Below are positions 11,016-19,906 of a stretch of 64,000 nucleotides of DNA, piece by piece. Positions within the stretch are counted from its first letter, which is position 1, and each line of letters starts with the position of its first letter. A program made the position numbers and the translations under genes. The notes below the pieces were generated by a model. That model made no database searches and had not been told where the DNA came from. It was given only the letters and a program-made list of their open reading frames with translations. The DNA is from Streptantibioticus ferralitis (GTDB lineage Bacteria; Actinomycetota; Actinomycetes; Streptomycetales; Streptomycetaceae), in contig NZ_JARHTQ010000004.1 of NCBI RefSeq assembly GCF_029223525.1, positions 333,235 to 397,234 of the forward strand, in the 5' to 3' direction.

Positions 11016-12596
11016 TCACACCAGCGGGGGCACGACCGCCTCGATCAGATGCGGGCCGGGCTCGGCGAGCGCGCGGCCCAGCGCCGCGCCGAACTCCTCG
11101 GCGGTCACCGCGCGTTCACCGGGGACGCCCATGCCACGGGAGATGCTGACGAAGTCCAGCCCCGGCCGGGACAGGTCCAGCAGTTCCCGGGCCTTGGGGC
11201 CGGGCTCACCGGCGCCCACCCGCCGCAGCTCCATGTTCAAGATCGCATACGAGCCGTTGCTCAGCACCACCGTCGTCACATCGAGGCCCTGGTGCGCCTG
11301 GGTCCACAGCGCCGAGATGGTGTACATCGCGCTGCCGTCCGACTCCAGGCACACCACCGGGCGGTCCGGGCAGGCCACGGCCGCACCGGTGGCCACCGGC
11401 AGCCCCTGCCCGATCGCCCCGCCGGTCAGGGTCAGCCAGTCGTGCGGCGGCGCGCCCGCGGTGGCACCCGGCAGCCATGGCCCCGAGGTGTTCGACTCGT
11501 CCACCACGATCGCCCGTTCCGGCAGCAGCGCGCCGACCGTGTACGCCATGGTCTCGGCGGTCAGCGGCCCGGACGGCGCCGACGGCCGCCCCGGCGGGGC
11601 CAGTTGGGGCGCGGTGCCCGCGGCCGTGCGTTCCGCCAGGTCCGTCAGCGCGCGGGTCAGGTCCTCCGGGCCGCGTGCCAGGATGTGCACCTGGCAGCCC
11701 TCGGGCACCAGGTCGCCCGCCACACCGGGATAGGCGAAGAACGACACCGGCGAGGCGGCCCCGGCCAGCACCAGATGCCGTACCCCCGCCAGTTGACCGG
11801 CGACCGCTTCCGCCAGATACGCCAGCCGCTCCACCTCGGGCACTCCCGCCCCGCGCTCCAGCCGGGCCGGGAACGTCTCGCACAGCAGCTTCGCACCGGT
11901 CGCCGCCGCGATCCGGCTGGCCGCCCGCAGCCCTTCGCCCCGGGTGGCCGCGCCTCCGATCAACAGCGCCGCGGGCTCACCCGAACGCAGGACGGCGGCG
12001 GTCTGCGCCACCACCTCGCCCGCCACCGGGGCGGGCTCGACCACGTCGACGGATCCGGACAGGCCGGTCCCCGCGGCTGGCAGATCGCTCCATGACACAT
12101 CGGTCCAGGACATGTCAGCGGGCAGGATCAGCGTCGCGATCCGCCCGGGTGGGCTCAGCGCGGCGGCGACCGCGTCTGCCGCGTCGGCGGCCAGATCATC
12201 CACCGCGGCGGTTCGCCGCAGCCAGCCGGACACCGTCGCGGCCACCGAGTCGATGTCCGACTCCAGCGGCGCGTCCAGCCGTTTGTGGTACGTGGCGTTG
12301 TCGCCCACCACGTTGACCAGCGGGGTCGACGCGCGGCGCGCGTTGTGCAGATTGGCCAGACCGTTGCCGAGACCCGGGCCGAGGTGCAGCAGGGTCACCG
12401 CGGGACGGCCCGCCATCCGCCCGTACCCGTCCGCGGCCCCCGTCACCACGCCCTCGAACAGACACAGCACCGCGCGCATCTCGGGGACCTGGTCCAACGC
12501 CGCCACCAGGTGCATTTCGGAGGTCCCGGGATTCGCGAAGCAGACGTCCACTCCGGCGTCGGCGAGGCTGCGGATCAGGGACTGCGCGCCGTTCAT
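11016..12596 (-). CDS. Thiamine-diphosphate-dependent enzyme (acetolactate synthase large-subunit-like)
   Basis: A 526-residue enzyme with the three-domain layout of the acetolactate synthase/benzoylformate decarboxylase superfamily. The N-terminal Pyr domain has FANPGTSE and the conserved Glu48 in CLFEGVVTGAADGYGR, which activates the cofactor. The central transhydrogenase-like domain covers about 190-330. The PP domain has the Mg-diphosphate motif (ESDGSAMYTI...NGSYAIL). GDG is replaced by SDG, which is tolerated in side branches of the family. No regulatory subunit is nearby and no FAD-binding signature is obvious, so a 2-oxoacid decarboxylase or carboligase is as likely as true acetolactate synthase. 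It shares strand with the downstream merR gene. Confidence 0.88.
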   Translation of the reverse strand: MNGAQSLIRSLADAGVDVCFANPGTSEMHLVAALDQVPEMRAVLCLFEGVVTGAADGYGRMAGRPAVTLLHLGPGLGNGLANLHNARRASTPLVNVVGDNATYHKRLDAPLESDIDSVAATVSGWLRRTAAVDDLAADAADAVAAALSPPGRIATLILPADMSWTDVSWSDLPAAGTGLSGSVDVVEPAPVAGEVVAQTAAVLRSGEPAALLIGGAATRGEGLRAASRIAAATGAKLLCETFPARLERGAGVPEVERLAYLAEAVAGQLAGVRHLVLAGAASPVSFFAYPGVAGDLVPEGCQVHILARGPEDLTRALTDLAERTAAGTAPQLAPPGRPSAPSGPLTAETMAYTVGALLPERAIVVDESNTSGPWLPGATAGAPPHDWLTLTGGAIGQGLPVATGAAVACPDRPVVCLESDGSAMYTISALWTQAHQGLDVTTVVLSNGSYAILNMELRRVGAGEPGPKARELLDLSRPGLDFVSISRGMGVPGERAVTAEEFGAALGRALAEPGPHLIEAVVPPLV

Positions 12597-12697
12597 CCTG
12601 GTCCTCCTGCGGTGCTGGGCGCTTGCGTCAACGTCGTGGCTCCGACGCTATCGGCTGGCCGGGGGCCGGGTGAGCAGGGACGCGATCCACCACCCCG

Positions 12698-13741
12698 TCA
12701 CCTGGAGCGCAAGGGGGCACCAACGGCGTGCATGTGCCGAAGAGCCTGCGTGTACGACTCGACGAGCCCCGCCTCGGCGTAGGGCACCCCGAGGCGCCGG
12801 CAGTGCTCGCGCACCAGCGGCTGCACGAGCCGCAGATGCGGGCGCGGCATGCTGGGGAACAGATGGTGCTCGACCTGGTAGTTGAGCCCGCCGAGGAACC
12901 AGTCCGTGATCCGGCCGCCGCGTACGTCGCGCGAGGTCAGCACCTGGCGTCGCAGGTGACCCCACCGCTCGCCGTCCCCCTCGGGCATCTCCATGCCCTT
13001 GTGGTTCGGTGCGAACGAGCAGCCCAGATGAAGACCGAACAGCGCGTGGTGCAGCACGGCGAAGACCACCGCGGTCCCCACCGGCATCGCGGCCAGCAGC
13101 AGTGCCATGTATCCGGCCAGATGCGCGGCCAGCAGCGCCGCCTCAACGGCCCGGTCACGCGGGGGCCGCCGCTTCAGGTCCTGGACCGTCGCCACCTTCA
13201 GCGCGAAGCCCTCCAGCAGCAGCATCGGAAAGAACAGCCAGGCCTGATGCTTCGTCAGGAATCGGGCGAACCCCTGCCGTTCCACCGCCTGCGCCCGGGT
13301 CCACACCAGCGCGCCGACCTCGACATCGGGGTCCTTGCCCACATGGTTGGGGTGGGCGTGGTGCCGGTTGTGCTTCTCGTTCCACCAGCCGTAGCCCATC
13401 CCCAGCAGAAGGTCGCCGTGGATCAGCCCAAGGGCCCGGTTGACCGCGCGGCTGCGGGCGATCTGCTGATGGCCCGCGTCATGCCCGATGAACGCGGTGC
13501 GGCCACTGAAGACCGCCAGCGGTACGGCGAGCAGCAGCACCCACCAGGAGCCGCCGAACTCCAGCACGCCCGCCCAAATGCCGACCAGCGCCAGGGAGTT
13601 GGCGGCCAGCGTCCGGATGTAGTAGCCGGTGCGGCGGTCCAGCAGGCCGCGCTCCTTGACCAGCCGCAGCAGCGGCGCGAACTCACTGGCCCTGGCTCGG
13701 GTCGGGCTGGGCGACTCGGCGAGCGTGCTGGTCGGCGGCAT
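12698..13741 (-). CDS. Membrane fatty acid (acyl-lipid/acyl-CoA) desaturase
   Basis: A 347-residue integral membrane di-iron desaturase. The three His boxes are HDAGH (residues 87-91), HNRHH (124-128) and QVEHH near residue 298, the last being typical of front-end and linoleoyl-type desaturases. Hydrophobic segments around residues 45-80 and 190-225 bracket the boxes as in the family. It would introduce a double bond into membrane acyl chains at the cytoplasmic face using an electron donor encoded elsewhere. The gene stands alone, 102 bp upstream of the thiamine-diphosphate gene on the same strand. Confidence 0.93.
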   Translation of the reverse strand: MPPTSTLAESPSPTRARASEFAPLLRLVKERGLLDRRTGYYIRTLAANSLALVGIWAGVLEFGGSWWVLLLAVPLAVFSGRTAFIGHDAGHQQIARSRAVNRALGLIHGDLLLGMGYGWWNEKHNRHHAHPNHVGKDPDVEVGALVWTRAQAVERQGFARFLTKHQAWLFFPMLLLEGFALKVATVQDLKRRPPRDRAVEAALLAAHLAGYMALLLAAMPVGTAVVFAVLHHALFGLHLGCSFAPNHKGMEMPEGDGERWGHLRRQVLTSRDVRGGRITDWFLGGLNYQVEHHLFPSMPRPHLRLVQPLVREHCRRLGVPYAEAGLVESYTQALRHMHAVGAPLRSR

Positions 13742-13900
13742 ACAGGACTCCAGTCGGGGGTCGGGAAGCTGACCCCTTGAACCTAGGAACCCGCCGCCTT
13801 CCCAACCATGGAGTCACCACCCGGCCCGCCCGGGGGAGCCCACCCCTCGGATACGGGGGACACCCCCCGTACGCCGCCGGGATCCGCCCGCCCGACCAGG

Positions 13901-14575
13901 TCAGAGCCGCACCAGAACCTGTTCGAGCGCCTTGCGGCGGATGTCGGGCACCTGCGCGCCGTCCGCCGGATAGCCCACCGGGATCACATACGAGGCCCGC
14001 TCCTGCGGTGGCCGGTCGCACACCTCGTTGAGGAACCGCATCGGGCTCGGTGTGTGGGTGAGCGTCGCCAGCCCCGCCTGGTGGAGCGAGGCCAGCAGCA
14101 GCCCGACCGCGATCCCCACCGACTCCTTCGTGTAGTACGGGCGCGGGGACGCGGGCCCCTTGTGCACCTCGAACACCACGATCACCGCGGGGGCCTGCTC
14201 CAGGAACGGCTTGTGCCAGTCGGTGCCCAGCGGCGCCAGGGCGTCAAGCCACTCCGGCGAGGCGCGGCGGGTGTAGAACTCGCGCTCCTCGGCCTCCGCC
14301 GCCTCACGCAGCCGCCGTTTGCGCTCCGCGTCGGTCAGCACCACGAAGCGCCACGGCTGCACGTTCGCGCCGCTGGGGGCGGTGGCGGCGGTACGTACCG
14401 CCCACTCCACCACCCCGTCGGGGATCGGCCGGGAGGAGAAGTCACGTACCGTGCGGCGGCGCGCCATCACCTCGTGGAACGCCCTGCTGCGCGGTTCCGC
14501 CTCGTCGGCGGGGACGGTCATCGGATGCAGCGGCACCGTGGGGTAAGCGGAGTCGTCGGCCATGGCCGACAGCAC
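13901..14575 (-). CDS. Nitroreductase-family flavoprotein
   Basis: A 224-residue FMN-dependent oxidoreductase of the nitroreductase fold. The N-terminal FMN-phosphate region (MARRRTVRDFSS) and APSGANVQPWRFVVL are diagnostic. The latter variant is closest to the BluB/iodotyrosine-deiodinase-like branch rather than NfsA/NfsB. The C-terminal half contains GIAVGLLLASLHQAGLATL and a conserved YPADGAQVPDIRRK tail. The role could be dehalogenation, nitro reduction or another flavin chemistry and cannot be settled here. It is transcribed away from the ABC-F gene. Confidence 0.9.
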   Translation of the reverse strand: MLSAMADDSAYPTVPLHPMTVPADEAEPRSRAFHEVMARRRTVRDFSSRPIPDGVVEWAVRTAATAPSGANVQPWRFVVLTDAERKRRLREAAEAEEREFYTRRASPEWLDALAPLGTDWHKPFLEQAPAVIVVFEVHKGPASPRPYYTKESVGIAVGLLLASLHQAGLATLTHTPSPMRFLNEVCDRPPQERASYVIPVGYPADGAQVPDIRRKALEQVLVRL

Positions 14576-14637
14576 AGCACACGGGATGCGGCCGCGGAAG
14601 GCCGCCGCAGCGGCACCCGTACCGCCGGAAAACGCTC

Positions 14638-14889
14638 TTGCCGCCCCTGGGGGCCTTGCGTACCGTTGTGCCTGGCCCTGTTGTCGTCGATCGGAGAAGG
14701 CCGTTGCTCTACTGAGGTCCTAGCAGACACCGCGCCCGCGTACTTCCCGCGTGGCCGTGTGCGACCTCAGCAGTGAGCCGCCTTCCGCATCCCGGGGCGT
14801 TTTCCTTCCCTCCCGCATGAGCGTTGCCGCATGCCGCGGTGTCTCCACGTGTTGCCCACCCGCATTCTTCTGAGCAACCGGAGGCCCTT
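14638..14889 (+). promoter_or_regulatory. Long structured 5' leader of the ABC-F gene
   Basis: Between the nitroreductase start and the ABC-F start lies about 310 bp. A sigma-70-like promoter may be TTGCCG (14638) and TACCGT (14661) with a 17 bp spacer. Downstream, CTACTGAGGTC (14709-14719) pairs with GACCTCAGCAG (14763-14773) through 10 of 11 positions. Between these arms are further partly complementary GC-rich segments. A short Cys-rich ORF (14817-14873) ends 16 nt before the ABC-F TTG. This arrangement suggests attenuation by a translating ribosome, as for several ABC-F resistance genes, but the switch itself is inference. Confidence 0.55.
14817..14873 (+). CDS. Candidate leader peptide upstream of ABC-F (18 aa)
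   Basis: The ORF reads MSVAACRGVSTCCPPAFF and stops at TGA 16 nt before the ABC-F start, inside the leader. It holds three cysteines, including a CC pair, then Pro-Pro, residues that slow ribosomes when aminoacyl-tRNA or EF-P is limiting or an antibiotic acts. No purine-rich ribosome binding site precedes the ATG, so it may be leaderless or weakly translated. The ORF is too short to prove coding from composition. Its placement is the main evidence. Confidence 0.5.
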   Translation: MSVAACRGVSTCCPPAFF

Positions 14890-16497
14890 TTGTCTACCGC
14901 GTCCCCTTCCATCACCACCGCCGACCTGGGCTTCTCATGGCCGGACGGAACGGCCGTCTTCGACGGCTTCCAGATCGCCGTCGGCCCCGGCCGCACCGGT
15001 CTGGTGGGCCTCAACGGCTCCGGCAAGTCCACCCTGTTGCGGCTGATCGCGGGCGAACTCCAGCCCTCGCGGGGTGCGCTGCGGATCACCGGCGAGGTGG
15101 GCTACCTGCCGCAGAACCTCGCCCTCGACACCACCTCGCGGGTGGACGAGGCGCTGGGCATCCACCGGGTACGGGCCGCCCTGCACGCCATCGAGCGGGG
15201 CGACCCGAGCGAGCGGCACTTCACCGCGGTCGGCGACGACTGGGATGTCGAGGAGCGCGCCCGCGCCACCCTCGACCAACTGGGACTCGGTGGTATCAGT
15301 CTCGACCGGACCGTCGGCGAGGTGTCCGGCGGGGAATCGGTACTGCTGCGGCTCGCCGCGCTGCTGCTGCGCCGACCGGACGTACTGCTGCTCGACGAGC
15401 CGACCAACAACCTGGACCTGGCTGCCCGGCACCGGCTCTACGACGCCGTCACCGCCTGGCGCGGCGTGCTGGTCGTGGTCAGCCACGACCGGGAACTGCT
15501 GGAGCGCGTCGACCAGATCGCCGACCTGCGCGACGGAGAGGTCCGCTGGTACGGCGGCAAATTCTCCGCCTACGAGGCGGCACTCGCCGTGGAGCAGGAG
15601 GCCGCCGAACGCATGGTCCGGGTCGCCGAGTCCGATCTGCGCAGGCAGAAGCGCGAACTGGCCGAAACCCAGGTGAAGTTGGCCCGCCGGGTCCGCTTCG
15701 GGCAGAAGATGTACGACACCAAGCGCGAGCCGCGCATCGTGATGAACGCGCGCAAGCGGGAGGCCCAGGTCTCCGCGGGCAAGTACCGCATCATGCAGAC
15801 CGAGAAGGTGGCCGAGGCCAAGGCACGCCTGGACGACGCCGTCTGCGCGGTACGGGACGACGACGAGATCCGCGTCGACCTGCCGCATACCGCGGTACCG
15901 CCCGGCCGCACCGTACTGACCCTGCGCGAGGCGGAACTGGTGCACGGTGCGCGGGCCCATCTGGAGATCCACGGCCCGGAGCGCGTCGCGCTGGTCGGGC
16001 GCAACGGGTCCGGAAAGTCCACCCTGTTGCGCACCATCGCCGGTCAACTCGCCCCGGCAGCAGGCGAGGTACGGGCCCAGGTGCCGGTGCGGCATCTGCC
16101 GCAGCGGCTCGATGTGCTGGATGACGCGCTCACCCTCGCGGAGAACGTCGCGCGGTACGCGCCGAAGGCGGGGAACAACGTGATCCGGGCCCGCCTGGCG
16201 CGGTTCCTGTTCCGCGGCGCCCGCGCCGACCAGCCCGTCGGCACCCTGTCCGGCGGCGAGCGGTTCCGGGCGACCTTCGCGGCGCTGATGCTCGCCGACC
16301 CCGCGCCGCAGCTGCTCCTGCTGGACGAGCCGACCAACAACCTGGACATCGCCAGCGTCCGGCAACTGACCAGGGCGCTGGAGTCCTACGAGGGCGCGCT
16401 GATCGTCGCCAGCCACGATGTGCCGTTTCTGCGCGGTATCGGTGTCACCCGCTGGCTCCAGCTGGACGGTGAGCTGACCGAAATCGATCCGTTGTGA
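14890..16497 (+). CDS. ABC-F family ATP-binding protein
   Basis: A 535-residue soluble protein with two ABC ATPase domains and no membrane segments, as in ABC-F translation factors. Domain 1 has Walker A GLNGSGKST, signature SGGES and Walker B LLLDEPTNNLD. Domain 2 has GRNGSGKST, SGGERFR and LLLDEPTNNLD. Between them lies a charged helical linker (about 240-345, with RRQKRELAETQVKLARR) that would reach into the ribosomal E/P site. The start is the TTG at 14890, with CCGGAGG 5-7 bp upstream, and gives MSTASPS. Some ABC-F proteins protect ribosomes from antibiotics while others are housekeeping. The elaborate leader favours an inducible protection protein, but the subfamily cannot be fixed by eye. 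Confidence 0.93.
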   Translation: MSTASPSITTADLGFSWPDGTAVFDGFQIAVGPGRTGLVGLNGSGKSTLLRLIAGELQPSRGALRITGEVGYLPQNLALDTTSRVDEALGIHRVRAALHAIERGDPSERHFTAVGDDWDVEERARATLDQLGLGGISLDRTVGEVSGGESVLLRLAALLLRRPDVLLLDEPTNNLDLAARHRLYDAVTAWRGVLVVVSHDRELLERVDQIADLRDGEVRWYGGKFSAYEAALAVEQEAAERMVRVAESDLRRQKRELAETQVKLARRVRFGQKMYDTKREPRIVMNARKREAQVSAGKYRIMQTEKVAEAKARLDDAVCAVRDDDEIRVDLPHTAVPPGRTVLTLREAELVHGARAHLEIHGPERVALVGRNGSGKSTLLRTIAGQLAPAAGEVRAQVPVRHLPQRLDVLDDALTLAENVARYAPKAGNNVIRARLARFLFRGARADQPVGTLSGGERFRATFAALMLADPAPQLLLLDEPTNNLDIASVRQLTRALESYEGALIVASHDVPFLRGIGVTRWLQLDGELTEIDPL

Positions 16498-16566
16498 TCG
16501 GCACGGCGGGTTTGCCGCGGCCGAGCGCGTGCCAGACATGGGGGAGTCGAACGCAGGAGGCCGCGC

Positions 16567-17481
16567 ATGTCCGTAATCGAACTGTCCGCCGAGGTCCGGG
16601 CCGCCGTGCAGCGAGGGGCGCCGGTGGTCGCCCTGGAATCGACGATCATCGCCCACGGCCTGCCCCGGCCCCGCAACCTACGGGTCGCGGGTGAGCTGGA
16701 GGCGATCGTACGGGCGGGCGGAGCGGTCCCGGCGACCATCGCCGTCCTCGACGGCGTCCCCCATGTCGGGCTCGACGCCGCCCAGTTGGAGCGCGTCGCC
16801 AACGACGCCGCGATGCGCAAGCTGGGCCACCGCGACCTGGCACCCGCCATCGCGGCCCGGGCCAGCGGCGCGACCACCGTCTCCGCGACGGCGTTCCTCG
16901 CCGCCCGAGCGGGCCTGCGGGTGTTCGCCACCGGTGGGCTCGGCGGCGTGCACCGCGACTGGACCACCACCCAGGACGAGTCAGCCGACCTCCGGCTGCT
17001 GGCCCGCACCCGGATCACCACGGTGTGCGCGGGCGTGAAGTCCATTCTCGACATTCCCGCCACACTGCAGCGCCTGGAGACCCTGGGAGTGGGCGTGATC
17101 GGCTACCGCACCGCCACCTTCCCCGGCTTCTACCTGCACAGTTCGGGCCAGCCCATTGACTGGACGGTCCGCGAACCGGCCGAAGTCGCGGCCGTGATGC
17201 GGGCCCAGGACGCACTCGACGGCCCGGAGTCCGCCCTGATCGTCGCCAATCCGGTGCCGGAGGACGAGCAACTCGACCCGCAACTGCACGACCGGGTGCT
17301 CGCCGAAGCGCTGCATGCCGCGGCCCGCGAAGGCATCACCGGCCAGGCCATCACCCCCTACCTGCTGGACCACCTGGTACGGCACACCGGAGGCGCCTCG
17401 CTGGAGGCCAACCTCGCCGCGGTGCGCGGCAATGTGCGGCTGGCCACCGCCATCGCCGCCGAATGGGCGCGTGCCGTATGA
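16567..17481 (+). CDS. psuG: Pseudouridine-5'-phosphate glycosidase
   Basis: A 304-residue enzyme, normal length for PsuG, which reversibly cleaves the C-glycosidic bond of pseudouridine 5'-phosphate to uracil and ribose 5-phosphate. Diagnostic segments are VALESTIIAHGLPRP near the N-terminus, ATGGLGGVHRD, and CAGVKSILDIPATLQRLET containing the catalytic Lys region. The C-terminal GQAITPYLLDHLVRHTGG is also conserved. It starts at ATG 16567 with GCAGGAGG upstream and overlaps the kinase gene by 4 bp (ATGA), so the two are translationally coupled. The ABC-F gene ends 69 bp before it. Confidence 0.96.
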   Translation: MSVIELSAEVRAAVQRGAPVVALESTIIAHGLPRPRNLRVAGELEAIVRAGGAVPATIAVLDGVPHVGLDAAQLERVANDAAMRKLGHRDLAPAIAARASGATTVSATAFLAARAGLRVFATGGLGGVHRDWTTTQDESADLRLLARTRITTVCAGVKSILDIPATLQRLETLGVGVIGYRTATFPGFYLHSSGQPIDWTVREPAEVAAVMRAQDALDGPESALIVANPVPEDEQLDPQLHDRVLAEALHAAAREGITGQAITPYLLDHLVRHTGGASLEANLAAVRGNVRLATAIAAEWARAV

Positions 17482-18425
17482 CCGCCGGGCCGGGACTGCT
17501 GGTCATTGGCGAGGTCGTCACCGACATCGTGGCCCGGCACACCGGACCGCTCGCCCCGGACACCGACACACCCGCCCGTATCGCGGTACGGCCGGGCGGC
17601 GCCGGGGCCAACGCGGCGGCCTGGGCGGCGCACTGCGGCGCGGACGTCGCACTGCTGGCCCGGGTGGGCGCCGACGACGCCGCATGGCACCGCACCGCAC
17701 TGCTGGCCGACGGGGTACGGCCGCGACTGCGCACCGACCACCGCCTGCCTACCGCAGTGGTGATCGCCCTGGTGGACACGGCCGCCGAACGCACTCTGGT
17801 CACCGACAGCGGAGCCGCCGTCCACCTCGGCCCCGACGACTGGGACGACCAGCTGCTGGACGGCGTCGGCCACCTCCACCTCTCCGGCTACCTGCTCTTC
17901 ACCGCAACCGGCCGACGGCTCGCCGCACTCGCCATGTCCCGAGCCCGGGAACGGGGAGCGACCGTGAGCGTCGATCCCGCATCCACCGGCTTCATGACAC
18001 GGACCGGAGTGACCGTCCTACGCGACGCCACCCGCGGCGCCGATCTGCTGCTGCCCAACGCGGCCGAGGCTCAGCTGCTGACCGGCAACCCCGAACCCGC
18101 CGACGCGGCCCGGAAGTTGAGCGAGGACCACCGGACGGTCGTGGTGACGCTCGGCGCGCAAGGCGCGCTTGTCGCGCGACGAGGCGCGCCCGCCGTCCGC
18201 ATACCCGCGGTCCCGAGTGACGCGGTCGACACCACCGGCGCCGGTGATGCCTTCACCGGTGGCTTCCTGGCGGCACTGCTGCGCGGTGCGGAACCGGCGG
18301 AGGCGGCCGCCGCCGGGTGCCGTACCGGCGCGCAGGCCGTCGCCACGGTGGGGGCGCGCCCGCCCGGTCGGCTACCGGGAGAACAGTCCGATGCCCTCGG
18401 GCACTGGACGCTCGGCCCCACCTGA
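17478..18425 (+). CDS. psuK: PfkB-family carbohydrate kinase, probable pseudouridine kinase
   Basis: A 315-residue ribokinase/PfkB-fold kinase. Seen: an N-terminal substrate-binding region with GGAGANAAAWAA, then the C-terminal PfkB signature DTTGAGDAFTGGFLAAL with the catalytic Asp. Direct coupling to psuG (ATGA overlap, start at 17478) implies that it phosphorylates pseudouridine at the 5' hydroxyl to feed PsuG. The pair forms a complete cytosolic salvage route for pseudouridine from RNA turnover. Its last 54 bp overlap the end of the convergent glycosidase gene. Confidence 0.9.
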   Translation: MTAGPGLLVIGEVVTDIVARHTGPLAPDTDTPARIAVRPGGAGANAAAWAAHCGADVALLARVGADDAAWHRTALLADGVRPRLRTDHRLPTAVVIALVDTAAERTLVTDSGAAVHLGPDDWDDQLLDGVGHLHLSGYLLFTATGRRLAALAMSRARERGATVSVDPASTGFMTRTGVTVLRDATRGADLLLPNAAEAQLLTGNPEPADAARKLSEDHRTVVVTLGAQGALVARRGAPAVRIPAVPSDAVDTTGAGDAFTGGFLAALLRGAEPAEAAAAGCRTGAQAVATVGARPPGRLPGEQSDALGHWTLGPT

Positions 18426-19604
18426 CGGATGGTTGCGCACGGTCACCCGGTGGCTGCCGGGCGACCGTGCGACCAGCGTCGAGGAGCCGCCGCCGTCGAG
18501 GTCCACCGCCGAGTCGGCACCGAGCTGCCGCATCAGGCTCGCCAACTCCGCGATGGTCAGCCCGGCCCCGCGCTCCGCGCTGCCGTCCAGGGCCAGCAGA
18601 TACAGCCGATGCCCCTGCGGACCAAAACCGGCCGCGGTCCGGGTGGCCGCGGTCACCCCGTCCAGACCGCCGAGCGGCGCACCCCCGCGCAGCACCGGAA
18701 AGCCGCCGACCGCGAATCGCAGCGAGCCGTCGCCCGACAGTCCCGAACTCATCCGCAACTGGGCCCCCGGACGCAGCCGCCGCAGCGCCCGCGCCCCACC
18801 TTCCCGCCCCACCAGTACGAAGCCATCACGCGATACCGCCCCGGCACCCGGTCGGTTGGACACCGCGGTCACCCGGTCCCGGCGTACCGTCACCTCGTAG
18901 GTGTCGCGACTGCACGGAGCGGACCGCAACTGGTCGCTGCCGCACACCGCTCGTTCGCGGGACGTCCTGCCCCACAGCGAGGTGTAGGCGCCGACTCCGC
19001 CCACCGGCACCGCGTACTGGTTCAACCCTCGCAGCGGAATCGTTCCGCCGGAGGTGGACACCGAACCGGTGAGTGTCAGCCGGTCCAGCCTCGCCACCCG
19101 GTCGTAGCCCACGCCGATCACATCCCGCGTCGAGGTCCCCGGCGGCGGGGCGGGGCCGAAGCGCTGGCCGTACGGCACCGCAGCCTTGAACGGCACACCG
19201 TCCGCGATCGCCGGGCCGACCGCCGCACCGGTGGAGACCACACCGGGGTGCTGCGCCTCGTCGATGTCGAAGAAGTCCCCGTTGACCCCGGCGACCGCGC
19301 CCTGCGCGTCGGCCATCCGGGAGACCGGCTCCCGGGCCGCCACCACACCCGGCGTCAGCAGGTCGACCGAGACATGACGATTGGTCAGGTCAGCGACCAG
19401 CAGATGCCCGTACACCGTGCCGTGCGAGGCATGCACCGAAAACTCCTCGTACCGCACCCCGGGGGCGATCACCCCCTGTGCACCGGCCCGCAGACTGACC
19501 GCCGGAGAGGCCTGAGCCGTGCCCACCCCCGCCTCCGCCACCAACGCGCCGCACGCGGCGAGCACCGCCAAAGCCAGTCGGAGTCTTCGTGGTCGGTGTC
19601 TCAT
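18372..19604 (-). CDS. Secreted phosphodiester glycosidase family protein (NAGPA domain)
   Basis: A 410-residue exported protein. The start at 19604, behind AGGGGG, gives a signal peptide with a basic n-region (MRHRPRRLRL), a hydrophobic core (ALAVLAACGALVAEA) and a likely cleavage after AQA. The mature part carries the NAGPA fold hallmarks: GVNGDFFDIDEAQHP, a mid-domain GYDRVARLDRLTL and the C-terminal VDLDGGGSSTLV. Family members hydrolyse phosphodiester-linked sugars, so teichoic acid or another cell-wall glycopolymer is the likely substrate. Its 3' end overlaps psuK tail to tail by 54 bp. Confidence 0.9.
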   Translation of the reverse strand: MRHRPRRLRLALAVLAACGALVAEAGVGTAQASPAVSLRAGAQGVIAPGVRYEEFSVHASHGTVYGHLLVADLTNRHVSVDLLTPGVVAAREPVSRMADAQGAVAGVNGDFFDIDEAQHPGVVSTGAAVGPAIADGVPFKAAVPYGQRFGPAPPPGTSTRDVIGVGYDRVARLDRLTLTGSVSTSGGTIPLRGLNQYAVPVGGVGAYTSLWGRTSRERAVCGSDQLRSAPCSRDTYEVTVRRDRVTAVSNRPGAGAVSRDGFVLVGREGGARALRRLRPGAQLRMSSGLSGDGSLRFAVGGFPVLRGGAPLGGLDGVTAATRTAAGFGPQGHRLYLLALDGSAERGAGLTIAELASLMRQLGADSAVDLDGGGSSTLVARSPGSHRVTVRNHPSGGAERPVPEGIGLFSR

Positions 19605-19906
19605 GATGCCCCCTGAGGTCGTCTTCGCTGCCGCTTCCGGGGTCGATTCTGACGCTGATTGAATGATTGGCTGACTCATGGCATGTCACCACGCTCTCGG
19701 ACAACGCCCGGGGTACAGACACTGTCTGTTCGAGGAATTCCCCACCGACGACCTACGGTTGGCGGCTGTTGGGAGGTCAGAGTTCGAACACCGCACGACA
19801 TGGACGCGACACGGCAGTGGCGATCACGCCGTCTGCGACATCTCGGCGGTACGGCCGCCGGTTGGGCGGTGGGGGAGGGGTCCTGCGCAGCCGCTCGGGG
19901 GCACCT
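19605..19906. other. Intergenic region between polyprenyl synthase and glycosidase genes
   Basis: About 300 bp without a supported gene. It must hold the end of the polyprenyl synthase transcript and the promoter of the secreted glycosidase, but I see no convincing terminator hairpin or promoter hexamers. Confidence 0.4.
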
